Assembly (NCBI GenBank): GCA_002394385.1 | Contig: DGTS01000011.1 | Location: 341,809 to 405,808 of the forward strand | DNA length: 64,000 nucleotides | Source of the DNA: Prevotella sp. UBA4330 | Lineage (GTDB): Bacteria; Bacteroidota; Bacteroidia; Bacteroidales; Bacteroidaceae | Direction of reading: 5' to 3' | Shown: piece after piece, positions 6,753 to 15,470 of the stretch | How the letters are laid out: every line of letters begins with the position of its first letter | Position numbering within the stretch: the stretch's first letter is position 1 | Translations under genes and position numbers: made by a program | Notes under the pieces: generated by a model | Seen by the model: only the letters and a program-made list of their open reading frames with translations | Told to the model about the DNA's origin: nothing | Databases searched by the model: none

Positions 6753-8291
6753 ATGAAAATTGCAGTAGCAGGAACAGGTTACGTTGGCCTGTCGATCGCC
6801 ACACTTCTCAGTCAGCATCATCAGGTGACAGCCGTTGATGTTATTCCAGAAAAAGTGGAGATGCTCAACCGTAGGCAATCACCCATTCAAGACGATTACA
6901 TCGAGGCATATCTGGCAGGTTTTCCTGCAAAAAATGATGAAGACATCCGCCTTTTTCGTGCCTCATCGTCATCGTCATCGTTATCGTCACCGTCTCAGTT
7001 ATCGTTGAAAGCTACCCTCGATGGTGCATCTGCATATCGTGATGCTGACTTTGTAGTCATTGCTGCACCCACGAACTATGACCCGACAAAGAATTACTTT
7101 GACACAAGTCATGTGGAAGAGGTCATTGACCTCGTACTTTCGGTGAATCCCGATGCCGTAATGGTAATCAAGAGCACCATTCCTGTGGGTTATTGCCGCA
7201 GCCTTTATGTGAAATACGCTCCACGGTTTGAGAAAGAGCCTGCGCTGAAAGGCAAACACTTCAACCTGCTGTTCTCACCAGAGTTCCTTCGTGAAAGCAA
7301 AGCACTTTACGACAACCTCTACCCAAGCCGTATAATCGTTGGTTATCCCAAGCACATAGAGAAATTCCCTGAAGAGAACGAAGCCATTAGTCGCATTGCC
7401 GACATCGACAAACTCGAAAAGGCAGCCCACACCTTCGCATCTCTCCTTGTAGAAGGCGCTATCGGTCCTCGTCAAGACAATGAAATTAACAATGGTACTC
7501 AACGTTCAACTCTAAGCGCTCATCATTCACGCTCCCTCCCTACGGGGGAGGGCTGGGGAGAGGCTAAGGGTATCCCTTGTCTTTACATGGGCACGAAGGA
7601 GGCAGAGGCTGTAAAACTATTTGCCAACACTTATCTCGCGCTGCGTGTGAGTTACTTCAACGAACTTGACACCTATGCAGAGGTTAAGGGTCTTGATACT
7701 CAAAGTATCATAAAAGGTGTGAGTCTCGATCCGCGTATTGGCGACCAATATAACAACCCGTCATTCGGATATGGCGGCTACTGTCTGCCCAAAGACACCA
7801 AGCAACTTCTTGCAAACTATCAAGACGTTCCCGAAAACCTCATCGAGGCTATCGTTGAGAGCAACCGCACACGTAAGGACTTCATTGCCGACCAGGTGCT
7901 TAAATTGGCAGGCTATTACGCATACAGCGAAAACAACCAGTACAATCAGATTAAGGAAAATGGAAGAACTTCTTCAGTCTCCCTCCCTACTGGGGAGGGC
8001 CGGGGAGAGGCCATCATTGGGGTCTTTCGTCTGACCATGAAGTCGAACAGTGACAATTTCCGTCAGTCGAGCATTCAGGGCGTGATGAAACGTATCAAGG
8101 CAAAAGGTGCCATAGTCATCATCTATGAGCCAACTCTTGAAGATGGCAGCACATTCTTTGGCAGCAAGGTCGTAAACGACCTCTCCGCCTTTAAGTCACA
8201 AAGTCAGGCCATCATCGCTAACCGCTACGACTCATGTCTTGACGACGTACAAGACAAGGTGTACACAAGAGATTTGTTTAGAAGAGACTGA
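6753..8291 (+). CDS. ugd: UDP-glucose/UDP-sugar 6-dehydrogenase with in-frame repeat insertions
   Basis: This enzyme oxidises a UDP-hexose to the uronic acid with NAD+, supplying acidic sugar to the capsule. The start at 6753 gives MKIAVAGTGYVGLSIATLL, a Rossmann GxGxxG at residues 7-12. APTNYDP, STIPVGY and SPEFLRESKALYDNLYPSRI are family motifs, and the catalytic Cys is residue 344 in FGYGGYCLPKDTKQL. At 512 residues it is about 120 longer than the usual ~390. The excess sits in three inserts: a Ser-rich stretch (about 70-84), SLPTGEGWGEA (about 260-270) and SLPTGEGRGEA (about 410-420). The last two are translated copies of a palindromic intergenic repeat. All motifs are intact, so it is probably functional. 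UDP-GlcNAc or UDP-ManNAc dehydrogenase are less likely alternatives. Confidence 0.85.
   Translation: MKIAVAGTGYVGLSIATLLSQHHQVTAVDVIPEKVEMLNRRQSPIQDDYIEAYLAGFPAKNDEDIRLFRASSSSSSLSSPSQLSLKATLDGASAYRDADFVVIAAPTNYDPTKNYFDTSHVEEVIDLVLSVNPDAVMVIKSTIPVGYCRSLYVKYAPRFEKEPALKGKHFNLLFSPEFLRESKALYDNLYPSRIIVGYPKHIEKFPEENEAISRIADIDKLEKAAHTFASLLVEGAIGPRQDNEINNGTQRSTLSAHHSRSLPTGEGWGEAKGIPCLYMGTKEAEAVKLFANTYLALRVSYFNELDTYAEVKGLDTQSIIKGVSLDPRIGDQYNNPSFGYGGYCLPKDTKQLLANYQDVPENLIEAIVESNRTRKDFIADQVLKLAGYYAYSENNQYNQIKENGRTSSVSLPTGEGRGEAIIGVFRLTMKSNSDNFRQSSIQGVMKRIKAKGAIVIIYEPTLEDGSTFFGSKVVNDLSAFKSQSQAIIANRYDSCLDDVQDKVYTRDLFRRD
7531..7565. repeat. Palindromic repeat copy inside ugd (first)
   Basis: CCCTCCC (7534-7540) and GGGAGGG (7546-7552) form a perfect 7-bp stem with a 5-base loop, followed by CTGGGGAGAGGCT. 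Read in the gene's frame it gives SLPTGEGWGEA. Flanking residues (NNGTQRSTLSAHHSR) also look unlike the family, so the inserted segment is longer than the palindrome. Confidence 0.75.
7979..8012. repeat. Palindromic repeat copy inside ugd (second)
   Basis: This is a second copy of the 7531 element, differing at a few bases, in the same orientation and the same reading frame (SLPTGEGRGEA). It lies just before the conserved GVFRLTMKSNSDNFR block of the dehydrogenase C-terminal domain. Confidence 0.75.
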
Positions 8292-8485
8292 CTTCATTCA
8301 GGTTGTCAATTTTGACGTATTCATTCTTGTGGAAACATGCCAAAACGAGTTTTATAGAATTAGGTGAATTTGTTATTTGTCCTTAGAGCGAGTGTCCTAA
8401 ACTGTCATTGCTGATTTATCTTACTATAAAAAACGATATTCCTTATCTGCGATAGAAACGCATTAGATGTTGGAGTATATTTATC

Positions 8486-9572
8486 ATGAATAATTTCAAG
8501 GCACTAGTACAGCCAAAAGTTAGAGAATCCAATCTGGAGTTGTATCGAATCATTGTAATGTTCATGATTGTTGCCCATCACTATGTTGTTAATTCTGGGT
8601 TAATGGATGTTATGAAAGAAGCCCCAACTTCCCCCAACTCAATATTCTTTTATTTATTTGGGATGTGGGGGAAAACAGGGATTAACTGTTTCGTAATGAT
8701 AACAGGCTATTTCATGTGCAAATCAAATATTACCATAAGAAAATTTCTGAAACTTGTCTTAGAGGTTATTTTTTATAATGTCATTATCTATTTGTTATTT
8801 GTTTCTTTTGGCAGATCTGACTTTTCATTCAAAGAAGCATTCTTATGCTTTTTACCTATTAAGTCTATTTCTGATGGATTTGTATCTTGTTTCATAGCAT
8901 TTTATTTGGCAATTCCATTTCTGAATATTTTAGTGCGGAACATGACAAAAAGACAGCATCAATTACTGATATGCCTATGTCTGTTCATTTACACTTTTAT
9001 CGGTATGATTCCCATCTTCAAATTAAGCATGAACTATGTCTCATGGTTTTGTGTGTTATATTTTATAGCATCATATATCAGGTTTTATCTCGACAAAAAT
9101 GTTAATAAAGCACAAAAATGGGGGGGGGTATTTAATATTATTTATCATATTATGTGTGGTGAGTGTTCTTATGCTCCTTTATATTAGTAGTTTAAAAGGT
9201 CATCTTTATAAGATATATTATTTTGTCAGTGATTCTAACAAGATACTTGCACTGATGACCGCTATCTGCTCTTTCATGTGGTTCAAAAACTTGAAAATAA
9301 ATTACTCGAAATGGATAAACGCCATTGCGTCATCAATGTTTGGCGTATTATTGATACATGCAAATAGCAATACAATGCGCCACTGGCTTTGGAAAGACAC
9401 ACTACAAAATGCCAACCATTACGGGGACAATCATTATATTCTGTATGCATTGATTAGTGTCATTGCCGTTTTCTGCATTTGCATTATTATAGATCAAATC
9501 AGAATTCACAGCATCGAAAAATATACTTTTAAACAAATAGACAAAATCTTAAATAATTATTCATTAAAATAG
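8486..9572 (+). pseudogene. Membrane acyltransferase (acyltransferase 3), out of frame at a G9 tract
   Basis: The first part (8486 to about 9128) begins RESNLELYRIIVMFMIVAHHYVVNSG, the N-terminal helix and catalytic-type His of acyltransferase-3 enzymes, which O-acetylate or O-acylate sugars in the inner membrane. Several transmembrane helices follow (NCFVMITGYFMC, FYNVIIYLLFVSF). At 9120-9128 a run of nine G shifts the frame, and the 5' part ends at a stop at 9187. The matching C-terminal helices continue in the next frame (about 9129 to 9572). One G fewer would join the two into a 361-residue protein of normal family length. This looks like a phase-variable gene in the OFF state rather than dead DNA. 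The two frames otherwise show no further lesions. Confidence 0.75.
9120..9128 (+). repeat. G9 homopolymer tract in acyltransferase gene
   Basis: Nine consecutive G follow AAAAAT and lie exactly where the two halves of the acyltransferase change frame. Tracts of this length slip during replication in many bacteria. Confidence 0.85.
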
Positions 9573-9573
9573 A

Positions 9574-10683
9574 ATGGACAAAAACACAATAACAGTCACA
9601 TCCCCTCTCCTTCCTAATCTAGATGAATTTCATGAGATATTGAAGGAGATTTGGGACAGCAAGTGGATAACTAATAACGGGCAATTCCATCAACAGTTGG
9701 AAAAGGCACTAGCGGAATATTTGAAGGTGCCCTATATCAGTCTCTTTACCAACGGCACCCTGCCGTTACTGACAGCCTTGCAGGCGCTCCGTATCACAGG
9801 TGAAGTCATCACCACACCTTATAGTTTCGTGGCTACTACACACAGTATCTGGTGGAATGGATGTCGTCCAGTTTTCGTTGATATTGAAGAAAGCACATGT
9901 GGTATAGACCCCAACAAGATTGAAGCAGCCATCACTCCAAAGACGACTGCCATAATGCCGGTACACTGCTATGGTAAACCTGTGAATACGGACGCCATTC
10001 AAGCCATTGCAGACAAATATGGTCTGAAAGTCATCTATGATGCTGCACATGCTTTCGGTGTAGAGGTAAATGGAGAAAGCGTATTGTCCAAAGGAGACAT
10101 GTCCACCCTATCGTTCCATGCCACCAAAGTTTATAACACATTAGAGGGCGGCGCTTTGATCGTAAAGGATGAAGCCACGAAGAAGCGTATCGACTATTTG
10201 AAGAACTTCGGCTTTGCAGGAGAAACCGAAGTAGTTGCTCCTGGCATTAACAGCAAGGTTGACGAGGTGCGTAGTGCCTACGGTCTGTTGAACTTGAAGC
10301 AGGTAGATGCTGCTATCGAAGCCCGCCATCAAGTAGCAATAAAGTATCGTGAAGCATTAAGGGATGTTCCCGGCATCAGGTTCTTCGACGATATGCCCGA
10401 CGTGCGCCACAACTACAGCTACTTCCCTATCTTCATCAATGCAGAGAAATACGGCAAGACCCGCGACCAGCTCTACTTTGAGATGAAGGAGAAGGGAGTA
10501 CTCGGCCGTCGTTATTTCTACCCGCTTATCAGCACCTTCAGCACTTACCGTGGGCTTCCCAGTGCAGCACCGGAAAATCTTCCTGTAGCAACCAAGATTG
10601 CCAATGAGGTTATTTGTCTGCCAATGCATCACGATCTTTCACGACAAGACGTAGAACGTGTTATTAGCATAGTACAGTTTTAA
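9574..10683 (+). CDS. DegT/DnrJ/EryC1-type sugar aminotransferase
   Basis: This 369-residue PLP enzyme should convert a nucleotide keto-sugar to an amino sugar. Motifs are SLFTNGTLPLLTALQALR (PLP phosphate pocket), YDAAHAFG (Asp to the PLP ring nitrogen) and FHATKVYNTLEGGA, with the Schiff-base Lys at residue 185. It begins one base after the acyltransferase stop, so it is translationally linked. The keto-sugar dehydratase it would need is not immediately adjacent; LegB at 37.4 kb or a gene outside the window could supply substrate. Substrate identity is not readable. Confidence 0.88.
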   Translation: MDKNTITVTSPLLPNLDEFHEILKEIWDSKWITNNGQFHQQLEKALAEYLKVPYISLFTNGTLPLLTALQALRITGEVITTPYSFVATTHSIWWNGCRPVFVDIEESTCGIDPNKIEAAITPKTTAIMPVHCYGKPVNTDAIQAIADKYGLKVIYDAAHAFGVEVNGESVLSKGDMSTLSFHATKVYNTLEGGALIVKDEATKKRIDYLKNFGFAGETEVVAPGINSKVDEVRSAYGLLNLKQVDAAIEARHQVAIKYREALRDVPGIRFFDDMPDVRHNYSYFPIFINAEKYGKTRDQLYFEMKEKGVLGRRYFYPLISTFSTYRGLPSAAPENLPVATKIANEVICLPMHHDLSRQDVERVISIVQF

Positions 10684-10694
10684 ATAGTACAACT

Positions 10695-11972
10695 ATGAGC
10701 ACATCCATAATAATAAGAAATGTAGGACCTATAAAGGACATTGAAATCACTTTGAACAAAATAAATGTCTTTATGGGACCTCAGAGCTGTGGTAAAAGCA
10801 CCATTGCCAAAATTGTTAGTTTTTGCTCTTGGTTTGAAAAGAATGCGATATTAAAAGGAAAATCGAGAAATGAATTTTATTCAGATTTAGTTCAATTCCA
10901 CAATTTTGAAGACAATTATTTCAGCGAAGCATCATATATCGAGTACAATACTGAATGGACACATTTTGTTTTTCAAAATGGGAATCTTACTACTGAGACA
11001 AAGATTGGAATAGGGAAGCCCACTTTTAGAAATAAGAAAATTGAGTATATTCCAGCTGAGCGTAATTTCGTTTCAGTTCCAGGATTTGGCAATTATAACG
11101 AGTCGAGAGATAATATCAAGGCTTTTCTCGATGATTGGTTTATGTATAAACAGGAGATAACCAATCAAAAGCAGTTCGAAATGCCGATAGCAGCTTTACC
11201 AGGATCATATTTTTACACAAAAGAAAATAACCAAGATAACATACTTCTTGAGAATGGTAAAGCAATCAGCTTACGACATTCATCAAGCGGCCTCATGTCC
11301 GTAACGCCATTGCTGATAGTCTTCAATCATGTTGTTGAGAAATTGTACATGAAGTCACGTGGGTTAAGTCCATTTGAAATAGTACATATCAATACCATGA
11401 TTGACAATATTCAAATTGAAGAACCCCTAAAAGAACAATTACGCACCCTGGTATCCTCTATCAATAGTCTATCGCCTAATATATCAGCTGAAAAAAGAGA
11501 CGAAATTCAAAAACGGTTGATAGAGGCCTTGAATATTTCAACAGACTATGCTTTCTCTGAAGTAATTATAGAGGAGCCAGAATTAAACCTTTTCCCTGAG
11601 ACACAAGCCCAATTGTTGTGCTATTTGCTACAGAAAATTAATAATCCTGCATATCAGCATAAGTTGATATTAACCACACATAGCCCTTATATACTATATG
11701 CACTTAACAATTGCATTCTGGCCAGCGAGGTAAAAGACAAAGTAGATGCGGAAATGCAGTCCGACATAGCTTTATATACGTTGGCAGGTGTAAAACCATC
11801 CGAGGTTTCCATCTGGGAGATAAAAGATGGATATATAGAAGGTCGTACAGGTAGAAATAGTACCATTCAAGATGAAAACGGTTTTATCCGTAAGAACTTT
11901 TTTAATCATATCATGAAGGGTATTATGGTTGATTTCAGTAATATGCTTCAATATCGGGAAAGTTATGAATAG
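10695..11972 (+). CDS. AAA/ABC-type ATPase (OLD/RecF-like) of a two-gene module
   Basis: This 425-residue protein has an ABC-fold ATPase layout. Walker A GPQSCGKST lies near residues 33-41, an SSSG signature in SLRHSSSGLMSV near 195-205, Walker B with catalytic Glu in VIIEEPELNLFP near 295, and a switch His in LTTHSPYILYAL. There is no TOPRIM domain, so it resembles the ATPase half of OLD/AbiL/PARIS-type systems rather than a complete OLD nuclease. Its stop overlaps the next gene's start by 8 bases, indicating a coupled pair. It sits between a sugar aminotransferase and an ATP-grasp enzyme, with which it has no biochemical link. An anti-phage or toxin-antitoxin role is inference. Confidence 0.75.
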   Translation: MSTSIIIRNVGPIKDIEITLNKINVFMGPQSCGKSTIAKIVSFCSWFEKNAILKGKSRNEFYSDLVQFHNFEDNYFSEASYIEYNTEWTHFVFQNGNLTTETKIGIGKPTFRNKKIEYIPAERNFVSVPGFGNYNESRDNIKAFLDDWFMYKQEITNQKQFEMPIAALPGSYFYTKENNQDNILLENGKAISLRHSSSGLMSVTPLLIVFNHVVEKLYMKSRGLSPFEIVHINTMIDNIQIEEPLKEQLRTLVSSINSLSPNISAEKRDEIQKRLIEALNISTDYAFSEVIIEEPELNLFPETQAQLLCYLLQKINNPAYQHKLILTTHSPYILYALNNCILASEVKDKVDAEMQSDIALYTLAGVKPSEVSIWEIKDGYIEGRTGRNSTIQDENGFIRKNFFNHIMKGIMVDFSNMLQYRESYE

Positions 11973-12591
11973 ATTCACTGTAAGACAGCAATTCACATGC
12001 GATGTATATATCACTGACTACACCCAATATCGAAAAGAGTGTATAAAGGCAGGAACAACCAATGAGGAGCTAAATAACAGGGCAATTCCGCAAGGTGTTG
12101 ATATTACGGACTCACCATCCTCTATCTTAGATTCCTTCCATGTTGTTAACAAACATCATGTTTCAATAGCCGCTATAAACTTCGAACGCAATATGCAGTT
12201 TTTTCGTGATGCCCATGGACATGATTTGTCACAATGCGAGTGCCTAAGCTATGCAGATGGAGCAACTAGTAAAGGGTGGCTGATGCTTCATGAACTGAAA
12301 TACTGTAAGTCAGACAATATACAAACCAATTTTGATGCAGCTGTAGGACAGATAGAGAGGACATACCTTCATCTGAGAGATGATTTTCAGGACAGTCCGT
12401 TCCTCACTGATGGCCAATACCGTTATTACTGGGTTATTTCAGTTCCAGAACATTCAGAAGCATCACCATTTGATGGTTTTGACTTTGATGAGGATAGGGT
12501 GCTAGAAATGAACAGCCGATATAAATGTACAATTTGGGGGATAAATCAAGTAGAAGTCTTAAACACAGGTTTTGTGAAGGCTTTAAAATAG
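11965..12591 (+). CDS. Unknown partner of the ATPase, possible PD-(D/E)XK nuclease fold
   Basis: The protein has 208 residues with the start at 11965 overlapping the ATPase stop. I do not recognise the family. The middle contains D98-(11 residues)-E110-L-K112 (in ADGATSKGWLMLHELKYC) followed by Q129 in AVGQIERTYLHL. This spacing of Asp, Glu-x-Lys and a following helical Gln is what PD-(D/E)XK nucleases show. No signal peptide or membrane segment is seen. With the upstream ATPase it would make an ATPase-nuclease pair. The nuclease reading is a motif guess and could be coincidental. Confidence 0.5.
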   Translation: MNRFTVRQQFTCDVYITDYTQYRKECIKAGTTNEELNNRAIPQGVDITDSPSSILDSFHVVNKHHVSIAAINFERNMQFFRDAHGHDLSQCECLSYADGATSKGWLMLHELKYCKSDNIQTNFDAAVGQIERTYLHLRDDFQDSPFLTDGQYRYYWVISVPEHSEASPFDGFDFDEDRVLEMNSRYKCTIWGINQVEVLNTGFVKALK

Positions 12592-12623
12592 ATTATGATA
12601 CGGATTCAAATGTTAATCAAGAA

Positions 12624-13832
12624 ATGAAGCAGAAGAAATTAATGCTCCTTGGAGGGCTTAGATATCTCTTACCTGTTATAGAAGCTGCCCATAAACAAGG
12701 ATATTATGTCATTACGGCAGATTACTTGCCCGACAATATTGCGCATAAATATAGCGATGAATATTGCAATGTCAGCATCATCGACAAGGAGGCTGTGCTC
12801 CGAGAGGCCCAGAGACTCCAGATTGATGGCATTATGTCCTTCGCCTGCGACCCCGGCGTGGTGGCTGCATCGTATGTGCAGAACAAGATGGGACTGCCGT
12901 CCTTCGGACCCTTCGAGAGTGTGGAGATCCTCCAGAACAAGGATAAATTCCGTGCATTCCTTGCAAACAACGGTTTCAATGTTCCTCAAGCGAAAGGATT
13001 TGACAGTGTGGAGGCAGCAATGCAGGAAATGTATTGGTATCCATGGCCGGTGATTGTAAAACCTACAGATGCTGCAGGCAGTAAAGGAGTTACCAGAGTT
13101 GACCGTCCAGAAGATTTAAAAGCCGCACTGGAATATGCAATGGAGCACTCCATTTCTGGTCATATCATCGTTGAGGAGTTTATCGAAAAGGCAGGATGCT
13201 CTTCTGACACTGACAGTATGTCTATTGACGGGGAACTGGTATTCACAAGTTTCTGCGCTCAACGTTTCGATGATAATGCGACTAACCCTTATACTCCAGC
13301 AGCCTATTCTTGGCCATCAACCTTTACGGAGGAGCAGGAGGCCTATCTCAAGTCTGAGATTCAACGGCTCATCACCCTCCTTGGATTAAAGACTGCTGTC
13401 TATAATATAGAAACCCGAATTGGCACAAACGGCAAGCCATACATTATGGAGTTGACACCTCGTGGTGGTGGAAACCGCCTTTGTGAGATGCTTCGCTATG
13501 CTACTGGCGTAGATATGATTACAGCCATCACCCGTGCCATAGTGGGTGATCCCATTCTGGAACCTATAGGACAAAAGCCCTACAATGGTCATTGGGCAGA
13601 AATTATCCTTCATGCTGACAAGAGTGGTATCTTTGACCACCTTGAAATCAGCAAGGTACTTCCTGCAGAAGTCATTGAAGAAGACCTCTGGGTAAAGAAT
13701 GGTGACAAGGTGGAATCCTTTGAAGGAGCCAATAATGCTATTGGAACCTTGGTACTAAAGTTTCAGACGGCAGAAGAACTTGAACACGCCATTACCAACC
13801 AACGTGAATGGCTGAAAGTTGTAGTGAAATAA
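12624..13832 (+). CDS. ATP-grasp ligase, carbamoyl-phosphate-synthase-like
   Basis: ATP-grasp enzymes join a carboxylate to an amine or thiol through an acyl-phosphate. The start at 12624 gives a 402-residue protein beginning MKQKKLMLLGGLRYLLPVI, a Rossmann-like N-domain. The ATP-grasp core has PVIVKPTDAAGSKGVTRV (glycine loop), IIVEEFIEKAG, then IETRIGTNGKPYIMELTPRGGG with Glu and Asn/Arg for Mg-ATP. Its stop overlaps the next aminotransferase (TAATG). In a glycan locus the likely job is adding an amino acid or acyl group to an amino sugar, or making an activated acyl donor; the substrate is not readable. Confidence 0.8.
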   Translation: MKQKKLMLLGGLRYLLPVIEAAHKQGYYVITADYLPDNIAHKYSDEYCNVSIIDKEAVLREAQRLQIDGIMSFACDPGVVAASYVQNKMGLPSFGPFESVEILQNKDKFRAFLANNGFNVPQAKGFDSVEAAMQEMYWYPWPVIVKPTDAAGSKGVTRVDRPEDLKAALEYAMEHSISGHIIVEEFIEKAGCSSDTDSMSIDGELVFTSFCAQRFDDNATNPYTPAAYSWPSTFTEEQEAYLKSEIQRLITLLGLKTAVYNIETRIGTNGKPYIMELTPRGGGNRLCEMLRYATGVDMITAITRAIVGDPILEPIGQKPYNGHWAEIILHADKSGIFDHLEISKVLPAEVIEEDLWVKNGDKVESFEGANNAIGTLVLKFQTAEELEHAITNQREWLKVVVK

Positions 13833-14797
13833 TGCAGGCAATAGGCGGATATTTCGAACTGGCAGACTACGAGCAAGGGGATGGTTTTCCTCATCAAGAT
13901 GGCATTCTGCTGAACACAGGCCGTAATGCGTTGGAATATATCCTGCGTTATATTGGTGAAGTAAAAGGTGTTTATCTCCCCTATTACACATGTGAGGTCG
14001 TTCTTGAACCGCTGAAGAAACTTCATATTCCATTTTCTTTCTACCACATCAACGCTAAGTTTGAGATGGTGGAAGATATACAGCCCAAAGAAGGGGAGTA
14101 TATCATTGCCAACAACTACTTTGGAGTCAAAGATGCCTATATTAAATTGTTAGCAGAAAAGTACGGAACGCATTTAATCGTAGATTGTGCCCAAGCATTC
14201 TTTGCCAAACCAATATCAGGCATCAAATCGTTTTATAGTACAAGGAAATATGTAGGTGTGGCAGACGGAGGAGCCGCTTATGGAGTCGATGACAAATATT
14301 CCCTCCTTTATGATGAAGACGATTCGACATTGCACAATAGCCACTTGCTAATTCGAAAGAAACACGGTGCAGAGGCTGGGTTCAAAGATTATCAACTGAA
14401 CGAGACAAAACTTGACAATCAGCCAATTCGTCTCATGTGTCGGAATACACGTGACATTCTCTGGCATATAGATTATCAAAAGGTTATAACTAAACGCAGG
14501 GAGAATTTCGCATATCTGCACGAGGGATTAAAGGAAGAGAATTTCCTACAGTTGCCAGAAATTGAAACTTTCGCTTGCCCGATGGTTTATCCCTTCATGA
14601 CGAAGAAAGATTGGAATTTGAGGAAAGAACTCATTGACAAAAGAATCTTCGTTGCCAAGTATTGGCCAAATATACACCAACTCAACGGTTACGAAACGGA
14701 ATATGACTTGGCCATGAGGATTGTTCCTATACCTATTGACCAGCGGTATGGGAAAGAAGAAATGAACAGAATAACAGATATAATACGTAATATATGA
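13832..14797 (+). CDS. Divergent DegT-like PLP-dependent aminotransferase
   Basis: This 321-residue protein, with the start chosen at 13832 (TAATG overlap), is shorter than the usual ~370. NTGRNALEYIL matches the PLP phosphate-binding region, LIVDCAQAFFAKP the Asp-containing strand, and SFYSTRKYVGVADGGA the PLP-Lys segment of the DegT/DnrJ fold. LPYYTCEVVLEPLKKL is typical of a small subfamily seen in O-antigen loci next to ATP-grasp and NeuD-type genes. It probably aminates or otherwise acts on a small acyl or sugar intermediate for this block. It overlaps the next gene by 4 bases (ATGA). Confidence 0.7.
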   Translation: MQAIGGYFELADYEQGDGFPHQDGILLNTGRNALEYILRYIGEVKGVYLPYYTCEVVLEPLKKLHIPFSFYHINAKFEMVEDIQPKEGEYIIANNYFGVKDAYIKLLAEKYGTHLIVDCAQAFFAKPISGIKSFYSTRKYVGVADGGAAYGVDDKYSLLYDEDDSTLHNSHLLIRKKHGAEAGFKDYQLNETKLDNQPIRLMCRNTRDILWHIDYQKVITKRRENFAYLHEGLKEENFLQLPEIETFACPMVYPFMTKKDWNLRKELIDKRIFVAKYWPNIHQLNGYETEYDLAMRIVPIPIDQRYGKEEMNRITDIIRNI

Positions 14798-15465
14798 AAA
14801 TTGTTTTTATTGGCGGACGTGGAACTGCAATAGTAATTGCAGATCAGATGTACGACGCACATCAACGTTTTGGAATGGATATTGAAGTGTTGGGACTGGC
14901 ATTAGATGACCACTCTGGGGGTGATGAAATTTCTGGATATCCAATTTTGTGTGATATAAAGGATGTATATGAAAAATATAAGAAGTTTGATGACGTAAAA
15001 TTCGTCTATCAACTTTATCGTCCAGATGTGATTCGCGAACGAACAAAGATTTTGTATGATTTGAACATTCCCGCTGAAAAATGGTGTAATTTTATTCATC
15101 CATCTGTGATGGTGGCTAAGTCTGCAAAAATCGGATACGGAAACGTTTTTCTTGCAAATGCTGTAATTAATTGCAATGCTGTGATCGGCAATTTCAACAC
15201 TGTCAATTCAGGAACACTCCTTGGTCACGACATCACAATAGGTAACAATAATTATTTTGCAGGACAAGTTTGCGTAGGTAGTGGACTTAAGATTGGCAAT
15301 ATGAACTTTATCGGCCTTAACAGTTCTATTCGTAATGGTATTAATATCGGAGATGGTAATGTTGTAGGCATGGCTTCAAATATTACGAAGAATGTAACCG
15401 ATGACAATGTCCTTTACGGAAATCCTGCGGTAATTAAGCCAAAATTAAACCACGTTATTAGATAG
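14794..15465 (+). CDS. NeuD/PglD-type acyltransferase (left-handed beta-helix)
   Basis: The protein has 223 residues. The N-terminal ~90 form a Rossmann-like sugar-binding domain (MKIVFIGGRGTAIVIADQM). The C-terminal half is a hexapeptide-repeat beta-helix (AKSAKIGYGNVFLANAVINC..., IGNNNYFAGQVCVGSGLKIG) ending NVLYGNPAVIKPK, the usual last coil. The region NSGTLLGHDITIG places a His where PglD/NeuD have their catalytic base. It should transfer an acyl group from CoA to an amino-sugar amine. The MaoC and CitE-like genes directly downstream suggest the acyl group may not be acetyl. Confidence 0.82.
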   Translation: MKIVFIGGRGTAIVIADQMYDAHQRFGMDIEVLGLALDDHSGGDEISGYPILCDIKDVYEKYKKFDDVKFVYQLYRPDVIRERTKILYDLNIPAEKWCNFIHPSVMVAKSAKIGYGNVFLANAVINCNAVIGNFNTVNSGTLLGHDITIGNNNYFAGQVCVGSGLKIGNMNFIGLNSSIRNGINIGDGNVVGMASNITKNVTDDNVLYGNPAVIKPKLNHVIR

Positions 15466-15470
15466 TAAAT

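Noticed and set aside
11775..11835. TOPRIM domain in the first AAA ATPase (a full OLD nuclease)
   Set aside because: The sequence after the His switch is too short (~95 residues) and lacks the E...DxD acidic pattern.
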